The notes: a model not told the origin generated them from the letters alone. Counted from the first letter of the stretch, positions 8,759-18,623 are shown. The stretch is DNA of 64,000 bases from Streptomyces aureus (GCF_000725495.1 NZ_JNZD01000003.1:310001-374000); one strand, 5' to 3'. Program-made: numbers and translations.

Positions 8759-9553
8759 ATGATGGGACCAGCACACTCACTGTCGGGGGCCACGGCCTGG
8801 CTGGGCGTCGGAGCGGCTGCCGCCGCGACCGGCCATGCCATGCCCTGGCCGGTCCTGCTCGTCGGCGCCCTGATCTGCGCGGGCGCCGCTCTCGCCCCGG
8901 ATCTGGACCACCACGCCGCCACCATCTCGAACGCCTTCGGACCGGTGTCGCGAAGGCTGTGCGAGATCGTCGACAAGCTCTCCTACGCCGCCTACAAGAG
9001 CACCAGGAAGCCGGGCGACCCCCGGCGCAACGGCGGACACCGCACGCTGACGCACACCTGGGTGTGGGCGGTGGCGGTCGGATCGGGCACGGCGGTCCTG
9101 GCGATCACCTGCGGTCGCTGGGCGGTCCTCGGCATCCTCTTCGTGCACATGGTGCTCGCCATCGAAGGCCTGCTGTGGCGAGCCGCCCGCGGTTCGAGCA
9201 GCAACGTCCTGGTCTGGCTGCTCGCCGCGACGACCTCCTGGATCCTCGCGCAGACCCTGGACAAGCCGGGCAACGGCTCGGACTGGCTGTTCACCGCGCC
9301 TGGGCAGGAGTACCTCTGGCTCGGTCTGCCGGTCATCCTCGGCGCCCTGGTGCACGACATCGGGGACGCGCTCACGGTGTCGGGCTGTCCGATCCTGTGG
9401 CCCATCCCGATCGGCCGCAAGCGCTGGTACCCGATAGGTCCGCCCAAGGTGATGCGCTTCCGCGCGGGCAGCTGGGTCGAGCTCAAGGTGCTGACGCCGG
9501 TGTTCATGCTGCTGGGCGCCGTGGGCTGCGCGGCCGCGCTCAACTTCATCTGA
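8759..9553 (+). CDS. Membrane-bound metal-dependent hydrolase (YdjM-like)
   Basis: A 264-residue multi-pass membrane protein. The metal-binding signature of the YdjM/DUF457 group is visible: an early MMGPAHSLSG histidine, APDLDHH, and GHRTLTHT, followed by hydrophobic segments and a late HDIGDALT. Family members are induced by DNA damage in E. coli and are thought to act on phospholipids or cell-envelope components; the substrate here is unknown. The ATG at 8759 sits 8 nt behind GGCGGGGA; an in-frame ATG at 8741 is possible. The gene is transcribed divergently from the helicase. Confidence 0.85.
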   Translation: MMGPAHSLSGATAWLGVGAAAAATGHAMPWPVLLVGALICAGAALAPDLDHHAATISNAFGPVSRRLCEIVDKLSYAAYKSTRKPGDPRRNGGHRTLTHTWVWAVAVGSGTAVLAITCGRWAVLGILFVHMVLAIEGLLWRAARGSSSNVLVWLLAATTSWILAQTLDKPGNGSDWLFTAPGQEYLWLGLPVILGALVHDIGDALTVSGCPILWPIPIGRKRWYPIGPPKVMRFRAGSWVELKVLTPVFMLLGAVGCAAALNFI

Positions 9554-9618
9554 GTCCGGAGGGCCCTGAGGGGCCGGAGGCGGGGCGTTCTTCGCTCGAC
9601 GCAGGACGCCCGCCGCGC

Positions 9619-9891
9619 TCAGCCGTTCTCCGGCCCGGACCCCTGCTCTCCGCCTCCGTAGCGCCGCTCGAACTGGGCGATGCGGCCCTCGGAGTCCACC
9701 GTGCGGGCCTTGCCCGTGTAGAAGGGATGGCTCTCCGAGGAGATCTCCACGTCCACGACCGGGTAGGTCTCACCGTCGTCCCAGTCGATGGTCCGGTCGC
9801 TCTTCGCGGTGGAGCGGGTCAGGAACGCGTAACCGGCGGCACGGTCGCGGAAGACCACGGCACGGTAGTCGGGCTGCTTGTCCTGCTGCAT
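9619..9891 (-). CDS. rpmE2: 50S ribosomal protein L31, type B
   Basis: A 90-residue L31 protein of the zinc-free (C-minus) type. It has the family core [20 protein letters not shown] and [11 protein letters not shown] but none of the four zinc-binding cysteines. Such paralogues replace zinc-containing L31 during zinc starvation and are usually under Zur control. I see no convincing Zur box in the 36 nt upstream. The ribosome binding site is GGAGGAG before the ATG at 9891. Confidence 0.93.
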   Translation of the reverse strand: MQQDKQPDYRAVVFRDRAAGYAFLTRSTAKSDRTIDWDDGETYPVVDVEISSESHPFYTGKARTVDSEGRIAQFERRYGGGEQGSGPENG

Positions 9892-9927
9892 GGAAACTCC
9901 TCCGGGGAGGTGCGGGACGGGTGCCGG

Positions 9928-10398
9928 TCAGCCGGACACGGCGTCCTCGTCGACGATGTGCATCGCGGCTTCCTCCGCCGAGGCCGCGGCGCCGTCGATG
10001 CCGATGTCCGTGGCGATGAGCCCGCTCTCCTCGTCCTCGTGCGCGCCTTCGTTCGGTGCCACCAGGCGGCCGGAGCGCAGGGCGCCGACCTCGTTGTCGA
10101 GTGGCTCCCCGTCGGTGCCCTCGCAGTCGCCGATGCCGTCCCCGTCGGATGCGGCGATGTCGGGCAGCTCGTCGGCGAGGCGCTGGTCCAGGCTCTCGCC
10201 CGTCCGGCCTTCCGAGGCGGTCACCCCGCGGTGCTCCACCGCCCACGGCCGCTCGGGAGGGGACCAGCCGCGGTCCAGGGGGTCACTCACGCCGTCGGTG
10301 ACCAGTGTGTCCTCGGCGTCGAGCAGCCCCGCGTCGTCCTGTACCTCGGATCCGTCGGGCTGGTAGACGTCGTCTCCCCATCCGTCGGCGCTGTCCAC
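9928..10398 (-). CDS. DUF5709 family acidic protein
   Basis: A 156-residue, strongly acidic protein that I assign to DUF5709, a family of actinobacterial proteins of unknown function. The opening WGDDVYQPDGSEV and the middle stretch WSPPERPWAVEHRG with TASEG and LADELPD are typical. The GTG at 10398 has an excellent GGAGG at 6-nt spacing, which decides the start over a much longer arginine-rich frame upstream. It sits 36 nt upstream of rpmE2 on the same strand. No enzymatic motif is visible. Confidence 0.82.
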   Translation of the reverse strand: MDSADGWGDDVYQPDGSEVQDDAGLLDAEDTLVTDGVSDPLDRGWSPPERPWAVEHRGVTASEGRTGESLDQRLADELPDIAASDGDGIGDCEGTDGEPLDNEVGALRSGRLVAPNEGAHEDEESGLIATDIGIDGAAASAEEAAMHIVDEDAVSG

Positions 10399-10703
10399 GG
10401 GTACCTCCAGGGGGTGCGGACGGGACCGCTGCCGCCGTGGTCGACGGCGGGCGCGCGGGCCCGCGGACACAGGCGTCGCTCCCCGCGAACCGGTTGGTTC
10501 CCGGGAGTCCCCCGAGCGGGTGCCCACAACCAGCCTTCCATCCCCCTTCGGCACCGCGCAACGCCACAGGGCCCGACCAGCAGCGCCACAGGGCCCGGCC
10601 TCCGGCCCGCCCGGCCCCTCGCAGGGCGAACGGGACAGTGCCGTACCCCTGATCAGGGTCACGGTGAGCACGCGCGGTGGAACCGCAACGACTGGGCCCA
10701 CTG

Positions 10704-10766
10704 CCCGACGACTGGCGCGCCGTACCCGACGACTGGCGCGCCGTACCCGACGACTGGCGCGCCGCA
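10704..10766. repeat. 21-nt tandem repeat, three units
   Basis: Three back-to-back copies of a 21-nt unit starting CCCGACGACTGGCGCG fill part of the 441-nt gene-free stretch between the DUF5709 start and the ABC gene stop. A diverged partial unit precedes them, and two copies of a CCACAGGGCCCG segment lie at about 10560-10600. I see no gene in this interval. Confidence 0.85.
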
Positions 10767-10839
10767 CCCGGCGGCCGGGCGAGCCCGCCCGGCACCGGGC
10801 GGGCTCGCTGCGGCCGGCGACCTCGGCCCGGGGCCGCGA

Positions 10840-12732
10840 TCACCCGTGCCAGGACCTCCACAGCGCCGCGTAGGCGCCGTCCGCCGCGACCAGCTGGTCA
10901 TGGCTGCCGAGTTCGCTGATGCGGCCGTTCTCGACGACGGCGATGACGTCGGCGTCGTGGGCGGTGTGGAGGCGGTGGGCGATGGCGATGACGGTGCGGC
11001 CGTCCAGGACGCGGGCCAGCGATCGCTCCAGATGACGGGCGGCCCGCGGGTCCAGGAGCGAGGTCGCCTCGTCCAGGACCAGGGTGTGCGGGTCCGCCAG
11101 GACCAGCCGGGCCAGCGCGATCTGCTGCGCCTGGGCCGGAGTCAGCGCGAACCCGCCCGAGCCGACCTCGGTGTCCAGGCCGTCGTCCAGGGCCCGTGCC
11201 CAGCCGACCGCGTCGACCGCGCCGAGAGCGGCCCACAGCCGGGCGTCGACCGAGGCGGTGTCCTCGCCCTGAGCCCCGGACGCCGCAGTCCGTGCCCGTC
11301 CGTCTTCCTTCTCCGTTCTCTGCTGCTGCTTCTGTGTCTGCTCGGTGTCCTGGTCCCGTCGGGACCGGGGGACGGCGAGCAGCAGGTTGTCGCGCAACGA
11401 GCCCACGAACACATGGTGCTCCTGGTTGACCAGCGCGACATGCGCCCGGACCTCCTCCGCGGGCATCCGGGACAGCTCGGCGCCGCCGAGGGTGATCCGG
11501 CCGTCCCGGGGCGCGTAGATACCGGCGAGGAGCCTGCCGAGGGTGGACTTGCCCGCGCCGGACGGGCCCACCAGGGCGAGCCGGGTACCGGGCGGAACCG
11601 CGAGGGAGACCTCCCGCAGCACGTCCACCCCGGCGCGGTAGCCGAAGTGCACCCCGTCGGCGTGGACGTCACGCCCCTCCGGCGCCACCGCCGGGTCGCC
11701 GGCGTCCGGCTCGATGTCCCGGACCCCGACCAGGCGTGCCAGCGAGACCTGGGCGACCTGGAGCTCGTCGTACCAGCGCAGGATCAGCCCCACCGGGTCT
11801 ACGAGCATCTGCGCGATCAGCGCGCCCGTCGTCAGCTGGCCCACCCCGATCCAGCCCTGGAGCACGAGCCACCCGCCGATCATCAGGACCGAGCACAGCA
11901 CCGTCACATGCGTGATGTTGACGACCGGGAAGAGAACCGAACGCAGCCAGAGCGTGTAGCGCTCCCACGCCGTCCACTCACGGACCCGGCGGTCCGACAG
12001 CTCGATGCGGCTCTCGCCCAGACGGTGCGCCTCCACCGTGCGCCCGGCGTCGACGGTCTCGGCCAGGACGGCGGCCACGGCGGCGTAGCCGGCCGCCTCC
12101 GAGCGGTAGCCGGCGGGCGCCCGCTTGAAGTACCAGCGGCAGCCCACGACCAGCAGAGGTACGGCCACCAGCACGGCGGGAGCGAGCACCGGGGCGGTCA
12201 CGGCGAGTCCGCCGAGCAGCAGTGCCGCCCACACGACGCCGATGGCCAGCTGCGGGACGGCCTCGCGCATGGCATTGGCGAGCCGGTCGATGTCGGTGGT
12301 GATGCGGGACAGCAGGTCGCCCGTTCCGGCGCGCTCCAGGACGCCGGGCGGCAGGCCGACCGACCGTACGAGGAAGTCCTCGCGCAGGTCCGCCAGCATC
12401 CGCTCGCCGAGCACGGCACCCCGCAGCCGCACCTGCCGTACGAACATGGCCTGGACGACGAGCGCGACGGCGAACAGGGCGGTGGTGGTCCCCAGATGGA
12501 GGTCACGCGCGTGGTCCGAGACGCGTTCGACGACGGAGCCCAGCAGATAGGGCCCGGCCATCGAGGCGACCACGGCCACGGCGTTGACGGTGACCAGGAG
12601 CAGGAAGGCCCGCCGGTGCCGCCGGAACAGCTCGGTGACGTAGGCGCGCACGGTCGCGGGCGCGCCTACGGGCAGCGTGTTCGCCGTCGTCGGGGCGGCC
12701 GGGTCGTACGCAGGTGGCGCCACGCCGATCAT
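10840..12732 (-). CDS. ABC exporter subunit, permease plus ATPase (catalytic Walker A)
   Basis: A 630-residue half-transporter: an N-terminal ABC_membrane domain with six hydrophobic segments (residues about 40-320) and a C-terminal nucleotide-binding domain. Walker A is canonical (GPSGAGKST) and Walker B is TLVLDEATS, but the signature is degenerate (LTPAQ instead of LSGGQ). A charged, glutamine-rich insert (QTQKQQQRTEKED) lies between the Q-loop and the signature. It overlaps the upstream partner by four bases (ATGA), so the two are coupled and very likely form a heterodimer that exports lipids, peptides or drugs. The substrate cannot be read from the sequence. Confidence 0.92.
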   Translation of the reverse strand: MIGVAPPAYDPAAPTTANTLPVGAPATVRAYVTELFRRHRRAFLLLVTVNAVAVVASMAGPYLLGSVVERVSDHARDLHLGTTTALFAVALVVQAMFVRQVRLRGAVLGERMLADLREDFLVRSVGLPPGVLERAGTGDLLSRITTDIDRLANAMREAVPQLAIGVVWAALLLGGLAVTAPVLAPAVLVAVPLLVVGCRWYFKRAPAGYRSEAAGYAAVAAVLAETVDAGRTVEAHRLGESRIELSDRRVREWTAWERYTLWLRSVLFPVVNITHVTVLCSVLMIGGWLVLQGWIGVGQLTTGALIAQMLVDPVGLILRWYDELQVAQVSLARLVGVRDIEPDAGDPAVAPEGRDVHADGVHFGYRAGVDVLREVSLAVPPGTRLALVGPSGAGKSTLGRLLAGIYAPRDGRITLGGAELSRMPAEEVRAHVALVNQEHHVFVGSLRDNLLLAVPRSRRDQDTEQTQKQQQRTEKEDGRARTAASGAQGEDTASVDARLWAALGAVDAVGWARALDDGLDTEVGSGGFALTPAQAQQIALARLVLADPHTLVLDEATSLLDPRAARHLERSLARVLDGRTVIAIAHRLHTAHDADVIAVVENGRISELGSHDQLVAADGAYAALWRSWHG

Positions 12733-14603
12733 GCGGTCTCCTCGATCTCTTCCAGTACGCCGTCCAGAACGGCTTCGTCGTCTGCGGTCACGTCGCCGAG
12801 AGCGGTCCGGTCCGCGGTCCCGGCGGCGGCCTCCTCCTCGGCCTCGCGGGTCACCACCGCGCGGTACCGCGGTTCGGTGCGCACCAGTTCGCGATGCACG
12901 CCGACCGCGACGACCTCTCCGTCGTGGACGAGGACGACCCGGTCCGCGTGGTCCAGGAGCAGCGGTGAGGAGGTGAAGACCACGGTTGTGCGCCCAGCGC
13001 GCAGCGAGCGCACTCCGTCGGCGATCCGGGCCTCGGTGTGCGAGTCGACCGCAGAGGTCGGCTCGTCCAGGACGAGCACCTCGGGGTCGGTGATCAGGGA
13101 CCGGGCCAGCGCGAGCCGCTGGCGCTGGCCGCCGGACAGGGAGCGCCCGCGTTCCGTGATGCGCGCGTCCATCGGATCCCCGGCATCCAGCGCCCCCTGG
13201 GCGAGCGCGTCCAGCACGTCCGCGCACTGGGCGGCGGACAAGGCGGCCTCCGCGCTCACGAGTCCCGACGCGGGTACGTCGAGGAGTTCGCGCAGAGAGC
13301 CGGACAGAAGCACCGGGTCCTTGTCCTGGACGAGGACGGCGGTGCGGGCGCTCTCCAGGGGCAGTTCGTCCAGCGGGACGCCCCCGAGGACGACCGAGGT
13401 GTTCTTCGGCCCGCGTCCGGCCTCGGGTTCCTCGACCTGTTCCGGTTCGGAGGCATGGCCGCCGAGCCGTTCGGCGAGATGCCCCGCCGCGTCCGGGTCT
13501 CCGCACACCACCGCGGTGAGCCGGCCCGCGGGGGCCAGCAGACCGGTGACCGGGTCGTACAGATCGCCGTCCGGGACTTCCGCGGCGAGCGAGCCCGTGC
13601 TGTCCACGGCCCGTTCCAGGGACAGCACCCGGGCCGCGCGGCGGGCCGACGGACGGGAGAAGGAGTAGGCCATGGCGATCTCTTCGAAATGCCGCAAGGG
13701 GTAGGTGAGCAGCATGACGGCGCTGTACACGGTGACGAGTTCACCGACCTCGATCCGTCCGTCCCGGGCCAGCTGCACGCCCCGCCAGACCACGGCGATC
13801 ATCAGCAGACCCGGCAGCAGCACCTGGATCGCCGAGATCAGCGACCACATGCGCGCGCTACGGACGGCGGCCCGGCGGACTTCCTGGGAGGCGTGGCGGT
13901 AGCGGTCGAGGAAGAGCTCCTCGCCGCCGATGCCGCGCAGCACCCTGAGGCCCGCCACGGTGTCGGAGGCGAGTTCGGTGGCGCGTCCCGCCTTCTCGCG
14001 CTGGAAGTCGGCGCGCCGGGTGGCGCGGGGAAGCAGCGGCAGCACGGCCACCGCCAGCACGGGCACGCCCACGGCGACGATCACCCCGAGGGCGGGCTGG
14101 TAGACGACCAGGGTCACGCAGACCACCACGACCGTCACAGCGGCGGCGGAGAACCGGGACACGCCCTCCACGAACCAGCCGATCTTCTCGACGTCGCCGG
14201 TGGAGACCGCGACCACTTCGCCCGCCGCGACGCGCTGTGTCAGCGCGGAGCCGAGGAGCGCGGTCTTGCGGGCCAGCAGTTGCTGGAGGCGTGCGGCCGC
14301 GGTGATCCAGTTGGTGACCGCGGTGCGGTGCAGCATGAGTTCGCCCAGGGCGATGCACGCGCCGCACGCGACCATCAGGGCTCCCGTCAGGGAGAGCCGG
14401 GTGCCGGAGCGGTCGATGACGGACTGGACGGCCAGACCGACGCAGAACGGCAGCGCGGAAACGGCCAGGAAGTGCAGCAGACCCCAGGCCAGAGCCTTGA
14501 TCTGTCCGTCGAGCTGGTTCCGGCCGAGCCACCACAGGAAGCGGGGACCCGAGCGTGCGTCGGGCACACCGGGGTCGGGATACGGAAGGTCTTGGATCTG
14601 CAT
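12729..14603 (-). CDS. ABC exporter subunit, permease plus ATPase (degenerate Walker A)
   Basis: A 624-residue partner half-transporter with an ABC_membrane domain followed by a nucleotide-binding domain. Where Walker A should be, the sequence reads CGDPDAAGH, with no GKS/T. The signature LSGGQRQR and Walker B VLVLDEPTS are intact. This is the mirror image of the defects in the downstream subunit, so together they give one working and one dead ATP site. The ATG at 14603 begins MQIQDLPYPDPG. Confidence 0.92.
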   Translation of the reverse strand: MQIQDLPYPDPGVPDARSGPRFLWWLGRNQLDGQIKALAWGLLHFLAVSALPFCVGLAVQSVIDRSGTRLSLTGALMVACGACIALGELMLHRTAVTNWITAAARLQQLLARKTALLGSALTQRVAAGEVVAVSTGDVEKIGWFVEGVSRFSAAAVTVVVVCVTLVVYQPALGVIVAVGVPVLAVAVLPLLPRATRRADFQREKAGRATELASDTVAGLRVLRGIGGEELFLDRYRHASQEVRRAAVRSARMWSLISAIQVLLPGLLMIAVVWRGVQLARDGRIEVGELVTVYSAVMLLTYPLRHFEEIAMAYSFSRPSARRAARVLSLERAVDSTGSLAAEVPDGDLYDPVTGLLAPAGRLTAVVCGDPDAAGHLAERLGGHASEPEQVEEPEAGRGPKNTSVVLGGVPLDELPLESARTAVLVQDKDPVLLSGSLRELLDVPASGLVSAEAALSAAQCADVLDALAQGALDAGDPMDARITERGRSLSGGQRQRLALARSLITDPEVLVLDEPTSAVDSHTEARIADGVRSLRAGRTTVVFTSSPLLLDHADRVVLVHDGEVVAVGVHRELVRTEPRYRAVVTREAEEEAAAGTADRTALGDVTADDEAVLDGVLEEIEETA

Positions 14604-14823
14604 GACGTCCCAGTGGCTCGTGTCAGGCGGTGGAGAGTGCTCCGGATTTCGGCAGCGGTCGGCAGCGGAGGCCGACAGCAAACCGTGAAAGGTTCGCGTC
14701 GCGGCGTGGTCGAAAGCAAGCGGTTTTACGCGCCGCCGCAAGGAACCGGCCCGGGCCGGCCACGACCTGCCGGGACGGCGGATGAGGGTGATTCGTCCGA
14801 TACGTGGTGCGAGGATGGGCGGC

Positions 14824-15573
14824 ATGCGAACGAACGGTGCGGTGCGTACGGGGCTCGCGGCCATGGTCTGCGGGACCGTCGCGGTGATGCTCGCGGCCTG
14901 CGGTGGCGGGGAGGGCGGCGGCGGTGGCGGAGGGAAGGGCCGCCCGGGAGCCCGCGGCGGGGTCGCCCGTACGAGTGCGCCGCCCGCCGACCCGACGCGC
15001 ATCCCCGACGTGGGGGACCGGCTCCAGGGCCGGATCCCGTCGGACTCCCGCCAGGTCCTCGCGGTGTACGGCCAGGGCAAGGACTCCGCGGAGTCGACGG
15101 CCGTGCTCTACACCAAGTCCGGCAAGGTCTGGGAGAAGACGCGCAGTTGGGCCGCGCACAACGGGAAGAAGGGCTGGACCGCCGACCACCACGAGGGCGA
15201 CAAGCGCAGTCCCGTCGGGGTGTTCACGCTCAGCGACGCCGGCGGTGTGCTCGACGACCCGGGAGCCCGGCTGCCGTACACGCAGTCGGAGACGTTCCAG
15301 GCGCCGCACGAGTGGGCGAAGTCGTACTGGCACGACTTCGACTACGTCATCGCCATCGACTACAACCGACTGAAGGGCAATCCGCCGGACGACGGGACGC
15401 GTCCCTGGGGCGACGACAAGGGCGGCGGCATCTGGCTGCACATGGACCACGGCAGCGGTACGTCGGCCTGCGTGAGTCTGTCGAAGCCGGCGATGGAGTA
15501 CCTGCTGCGCACGCTCGACCCGGAGCAGCACCCCGTGGTGGTGATGGGGGACAAGGCGGATCTGAAGGCCTGA
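14824..15573 (+). CDS. L,D-transpeptidase-like (YkuD) lipoprotein
   Basis: A 249-residue exported lipoprotein. A signal peptide ends in lipobox LAAC at residues about 23-26, followed by a glycine-rich linker. The YkuD-like fold is supported by SPVGVFTLSDAGG, WLHMDHGS and a cysteine in SACVS. The cysteine context differs from the classic SxGCxR, so it may be an ErfK/YkuD-type hydrolase or a divergent transpeptidase. It would act on peptidoglycan stems outside the membrane. I chose the ATG at 14824, with GAGG ten bases upstream; an ATG at 14815 is possible but too close to that site. Confidence 0.8.
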   Translation: MRTNGAVRTGLAAMVCGTVAVMLAACGGGEGGGGGGGKGRPGARGGVARTSAPPADPTRIPDVGDRLQGRIPSDSRQVLAVYGQGKDSAESTAVLYTKSGKVWEKTRSWAAHNGKKGWTADHHEGDKRSPVGVFTLSDAGGVLDDPGARLPYTQSETFQAPHEWAKSYWHDFDYVIAIDYNRLKGNPPDDGTRPWGDDKGGGIWLHMDHGSGTSACVSLSKPAMEYLLRTLDPEQHPVVVMGDKADLKA

Positions 15574-15608
15574 CGGACGGCGACCGGTCCGGCTCGCCGT
15601 GCGGGTGT

Positions 15609-18557
15609 TCACACGGGACCGTGCCGCCCGTCGAGCCCGCCCGGACGCGTCGCCTGCTCCAAGGCCAGCAGGGCCGAGTAATAGCGGCGGCCCGTCGCGT
15701 GATCCATGCCCACCTCGCACAAACGGTTCGCCGACAGACGCGCGTCGAAGTGGCGCGAGGTCACATACGCGGCCTCGTCGCGCGTGGCCGACTCGGTGAG
15801 CTCCCGGTGGAGCATGCCGCGGTCGCCCGCGAAGGCGCAGCACCCGGCGTCGTCGGGGATCACCACCTCGTCCGCGCAGGCCTCGGCCACCGAGCGCAGC
15901 TGCGCCTCGTCGCCCAAGTGCCGCATGGAGCAGGTCGGGTGGAGCACCGCGGACCCCAGGGTGCGGTGCACCGTGAGGTGGGGGAGGAGGTCCTGTGCGG
16001 CCCACACCCGCGAGTCGACGACCTTCAGCTCGGCGTGCAACTCGCGGTTGTCGGCCGTCAGATGCGGGACGACCTCGCGCGCGAGGCCGAGGGTGCACGA
16101 CGAGGCGTCCACGACCAGCGGCAGCCGTCCGCCGGCCGTCCAGCCCCAGGCCGCCTCGACAACCCGGTTGGCCATCACGGCGTTTCCCTCCGCGTACCCC
16201 TTGGAGTGCCAGATCGTCGCGCAGCACGTTCCCCGGACGTCCTCGGGAATCCACACCGGCTTTCCCGCTCGGGCGGACACCGCGACGAGGGCGTGTGCGA
16301 GCGACACGTCGCCAGGGCCCCCGAAGATGCGGTTGACGCAGGCCGGGTAATAGACGGCGACGGCGCCCACGCGGTCGGTGCGGGGCAGGACGGAGGGGGC
16401 GCCGCCGGGCATCCGGGGCAGCCACTCCGGTACGAGATCGGGGCGCACGGCCTTGCGGACCGCCCGGGTCACGGCGTTCACACGGCGGGCGCCGATCCGG
16501 TCGGCGGCGGCGACGGCCAGTCGCGCCGAGGCTTCGAGCGTGCGGAAGTGCCGTGCGGCGAGCGCGGCGGCCCGCTCCTCGCGCGGCGTGTGCCGGGCAT
16601 GCCGGAACGTCCGCATCAGGGCGCCCGTGTCGATGCCGACCGGGCAGGCCAGTGCGCAGGTCGAGTCGCCCGCGCAGGTGTCCACGGCGTCATGCCCGTA
16701 CGCCTCCAGGAGCTCCCGTTCGACCGGGGAGCCGTCGGGCTGGCGCGTCATCTCGCGCCGCAGCACGATCCGTTGGCGCGGTGTCGTCGTCAGGTCCCGG
16801 CTGGGGCAGGTCGGTTCGCAGAAGCCGCACTCGATGCAGGGGTCGGCGATCGCCTCGACGCGCGGGATCGTCTTCAGACCCCGGACGTGCGCCCGCGGAT
16901 CACGGTCGAGGACGACGCGCGGCGCGAGCACGCCGTCCGGGTCGATGAGCCGTTTCGTGCGCCACATCAAATCCGTTGCCTTGGAACCCCATTCGAGCTC
17001 GAGGAAGGGCGCGATGTTGCGTCCGGTGGCGTGTTCGGCCTTCAGGGAGCCGTCGAAGCGTTCGACCGTGAGGCGGCAGAAGTCGTCCATGAAGGCGGCG
17101 TACCGCTCCACGTCGGCCGGCCAGGACGCGTCGAAGGCCAGCAGGAAGTGGAGATTGCCGTGTGCGGCGTGGCCCGCCACGGCGGCGTCGAAGCCGTGCC
17201 GCGTCTGGAGTTCCAGCAGCGCCTCGCACGCTTCGGCGAGCCGCTCGGGCGGCACCGCGAAGTCCTCCGTGATCAGCGTCGTGCCGGACGGGCGTGCCCC
17301 GCCGACCGCCGTCACGAACGCCTTGCGGGCCTTCCAGAAGCCGGCGATGGCCCGCGGGTCGCGGGTGAGGGCGTTCGTCACGGACGGCACGGGCGCCACC
17401 ATGGGGAGTTCCCGCAGGACCGAAAGGGCCCGATCCTCGTAGGCCTCCTGCGCGGCCTCGTCCGGGGCCCGGAACTCGACGAGGAGCGCCGCTGTGGGAC
17501 GCGGCAGATCCGCCCAGTCCCCGGGCACGCCCTCGACGGCCACCGAGGCGCGCAGGGTGTTGCCGTCCATCAGCTCGACGGCCGACGCGCCCGCGGCGGT
17601 GAGCGGGGGCACCGCGGCGGCCGCGGCCGGCAGCGAGCCGAAGAAGAGCAGGGCGGCGGAGACCCGGCGGTCGAGGGGCAGGGTGTCGAAGACGACTTCC
17701 GAGATGAAGCCGAAGGTGCCCTGCGAGCCGACCATCAGACCGCGCAGGATGCCGACGGGCGTGGAGCCGTCGAGGAAGGCGTCCAGGCGGTAGCCGTTGG
17801 TGTTCTTGATCGCGTATTTGGCGCGGATGCGGTCGGTCAGCTCGGTGTCCGCCTCGATCTCCGCCTTGAGTTCCATGAGCCCCGCGCACAGCGCCGGCTC
17901 CGCGCGGGCCAGCCGCTCGTCGGCGTCCGGTTCGGCCGTGTCGACGACCGTGCCGGAGGGCAGCACGACGGTGAGCGAGGCCAGGGTGCGGTAGGAGTTG
18001 CGGGTGGTGCCCGCCGTCATGCCGGAGGCGTTGTTCGCGACGACGCCGCCGACCGTGCAGGCGACCGCGCTGGCCGGGTCGGGGCCGAGCACGCGCCCGT
18101 GCCGGACGAGGGCGGCGTTGACGCGGGCGACGGTCGTGCCCGGAGCGACCCGGACCCGCGCCCCGTCGTCCAGGACCTCCACGCCCGTCCAGTGCCGGCG
18201 GACGTCGACGAGGACGTCCTCGCCCTGAGCCTGGCCGTTGAGCGACGTCCCGGCCGCGCGGAACACCACCTCGCGGCCCCGGCCGTGGGCGTAGGAGAGC
18301 ACGGCCGACACGTCGTCGACGTCCTCGGGGACCACGACGACCCGCGGCACGAAGCGATAGGGGCTGGCGTCGGAGGCGTAGCGCACCAGGTCGGAGATCC
18401 CCGTCAGGACCTTGTCCGGGCCGAGCAGGGCCGTCAGCTCGCCGCGCAGCGGCTCGGGCGTCCCGCCGGCCCGGTCCTCGGGGACCCGGTCGCCCGCCGG
18501 GGCCTTCTGACGGGCGCGGGGGCGCAGCCGGTCGGGGTCGGGCTCCAGCAGAGGCAT
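15609..18557 (-). CDS. FAD-linked oxidase fused to Fe-S domain (D-lactate/glycolate dehydrogenase type)
   Basis: A 982-residue fusion of GlcD-like and GlcF-like parts. The N-terminal FAD_binding_4 domain (residues about 60-200) contains GTSLNGQAQGED and GGVVANNASGM. An FAD-oxidase C domain follows, with the conserved HGNLHF. Two ferredoxin-type clusters are visible, CIECGFCEPTC near residue 572 and CAGDSTCALACP near 625. CCG heterodisulfide-like motifs lie near residues 778 and 905 (TCCATI and CCAFAGDRGM). It probably oxidises D-lactate or a related 2-hydroxy acid at the membrane and passes electrons to quinone. The ATG at 18557 is preceded by GAGGA. Confidence 0.9.
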   Translation of the reverse strand: MPLLEPDPDRLRPRARQKAPAGDRVPEDRAGGTPEPLRGELTALLGPDKVLTGISDLVRYASDASPYRFVPRVVVVPEDVDDVSAVLSYAHGRGREVVFRAAGTSLNGQAQGEDVLVDVRRHWTGVEVLDDGARVRVAPGTTVARVNAALVRHGRVLGPDPASAVACTVGGVVANNASGMTAGTTRNSYRTLASLTVVLPSGTVVDTAEPDADERLARAEPALCAGLMELKAEIEADTELTDRIRAKYAIKNTNGYRLDAFLDGSTPVGILRGLMVGSQGTFGFISEVVFDTLPLDRRVSAALLFFGSLPAAAAAVPPLTAAGASAVELMDGNTLRASVAVEGVPGDWADLPRPTAALLVEFRAPDEAAQEAYEDRALSVLRELPMVAPVPSVTNALTRDPRAIAGFWKARKAFVTAVGGARPSGTTLITEDFAVPPERLAEACEALLELQTRHGFDAAVAGHAAHGNLHFLLAFDASWPADVERYAAFMDDFCRLTVERFDGSLKAEHATGRNIAPFLELEWGSKATDLMWRTKRLIDPDGVLAPRVVLDRDPRAHVRGLKTIPRVEAIADPCIECGFCEPTCPSRDLTTTPRQRIVLRREMTRQPDGSPVERELLEAYGHDAVDTCAGDSTCALACPVGIDTGALMRTFRHARHTPREERAAALAARHFRTLEASARLAVAAADRIGARRVNAVTRAVRKAVRPDLVPEWLPRMPGGAPSVLPRTDRVGAVAVYYPACVNRIFGGPGDVSLAHALVAVSARAGKPVWIPEDVRGTCCATIWHSKGYAEGNAVMANRVVEAAWGWTAGGRLPLVVDASSCTLGLAREVVPHLTADNRELHAELKVVDSRVWAAQDLLPHLTVHRTLGSAVLHPTCSMRHLGDEAQLRSVAEACADEVVIPDDAGCCAFAGDRGMLHRELTESATRDEAAYVTSRHFDARLSANRLCEVGMDHATGRRYYSALLALEQATRPGGLDGRHGPV

Positions 18558-18623
18558 CGCGGACACTCCTCACACGCTCGTGGCGGCCACGGGCGGCGCG
18601 GAGGGCCCGGCCGCCTCAGCGAC

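Noticed and set aside
5773..13668. A 2631-codon open frame on the plus strand
   Set aside because: It runs antisense to tesB, the helicase and the ABC genes and across intergenic repeats. It has no recognisable domain and reflects GC-driven lack of stops.
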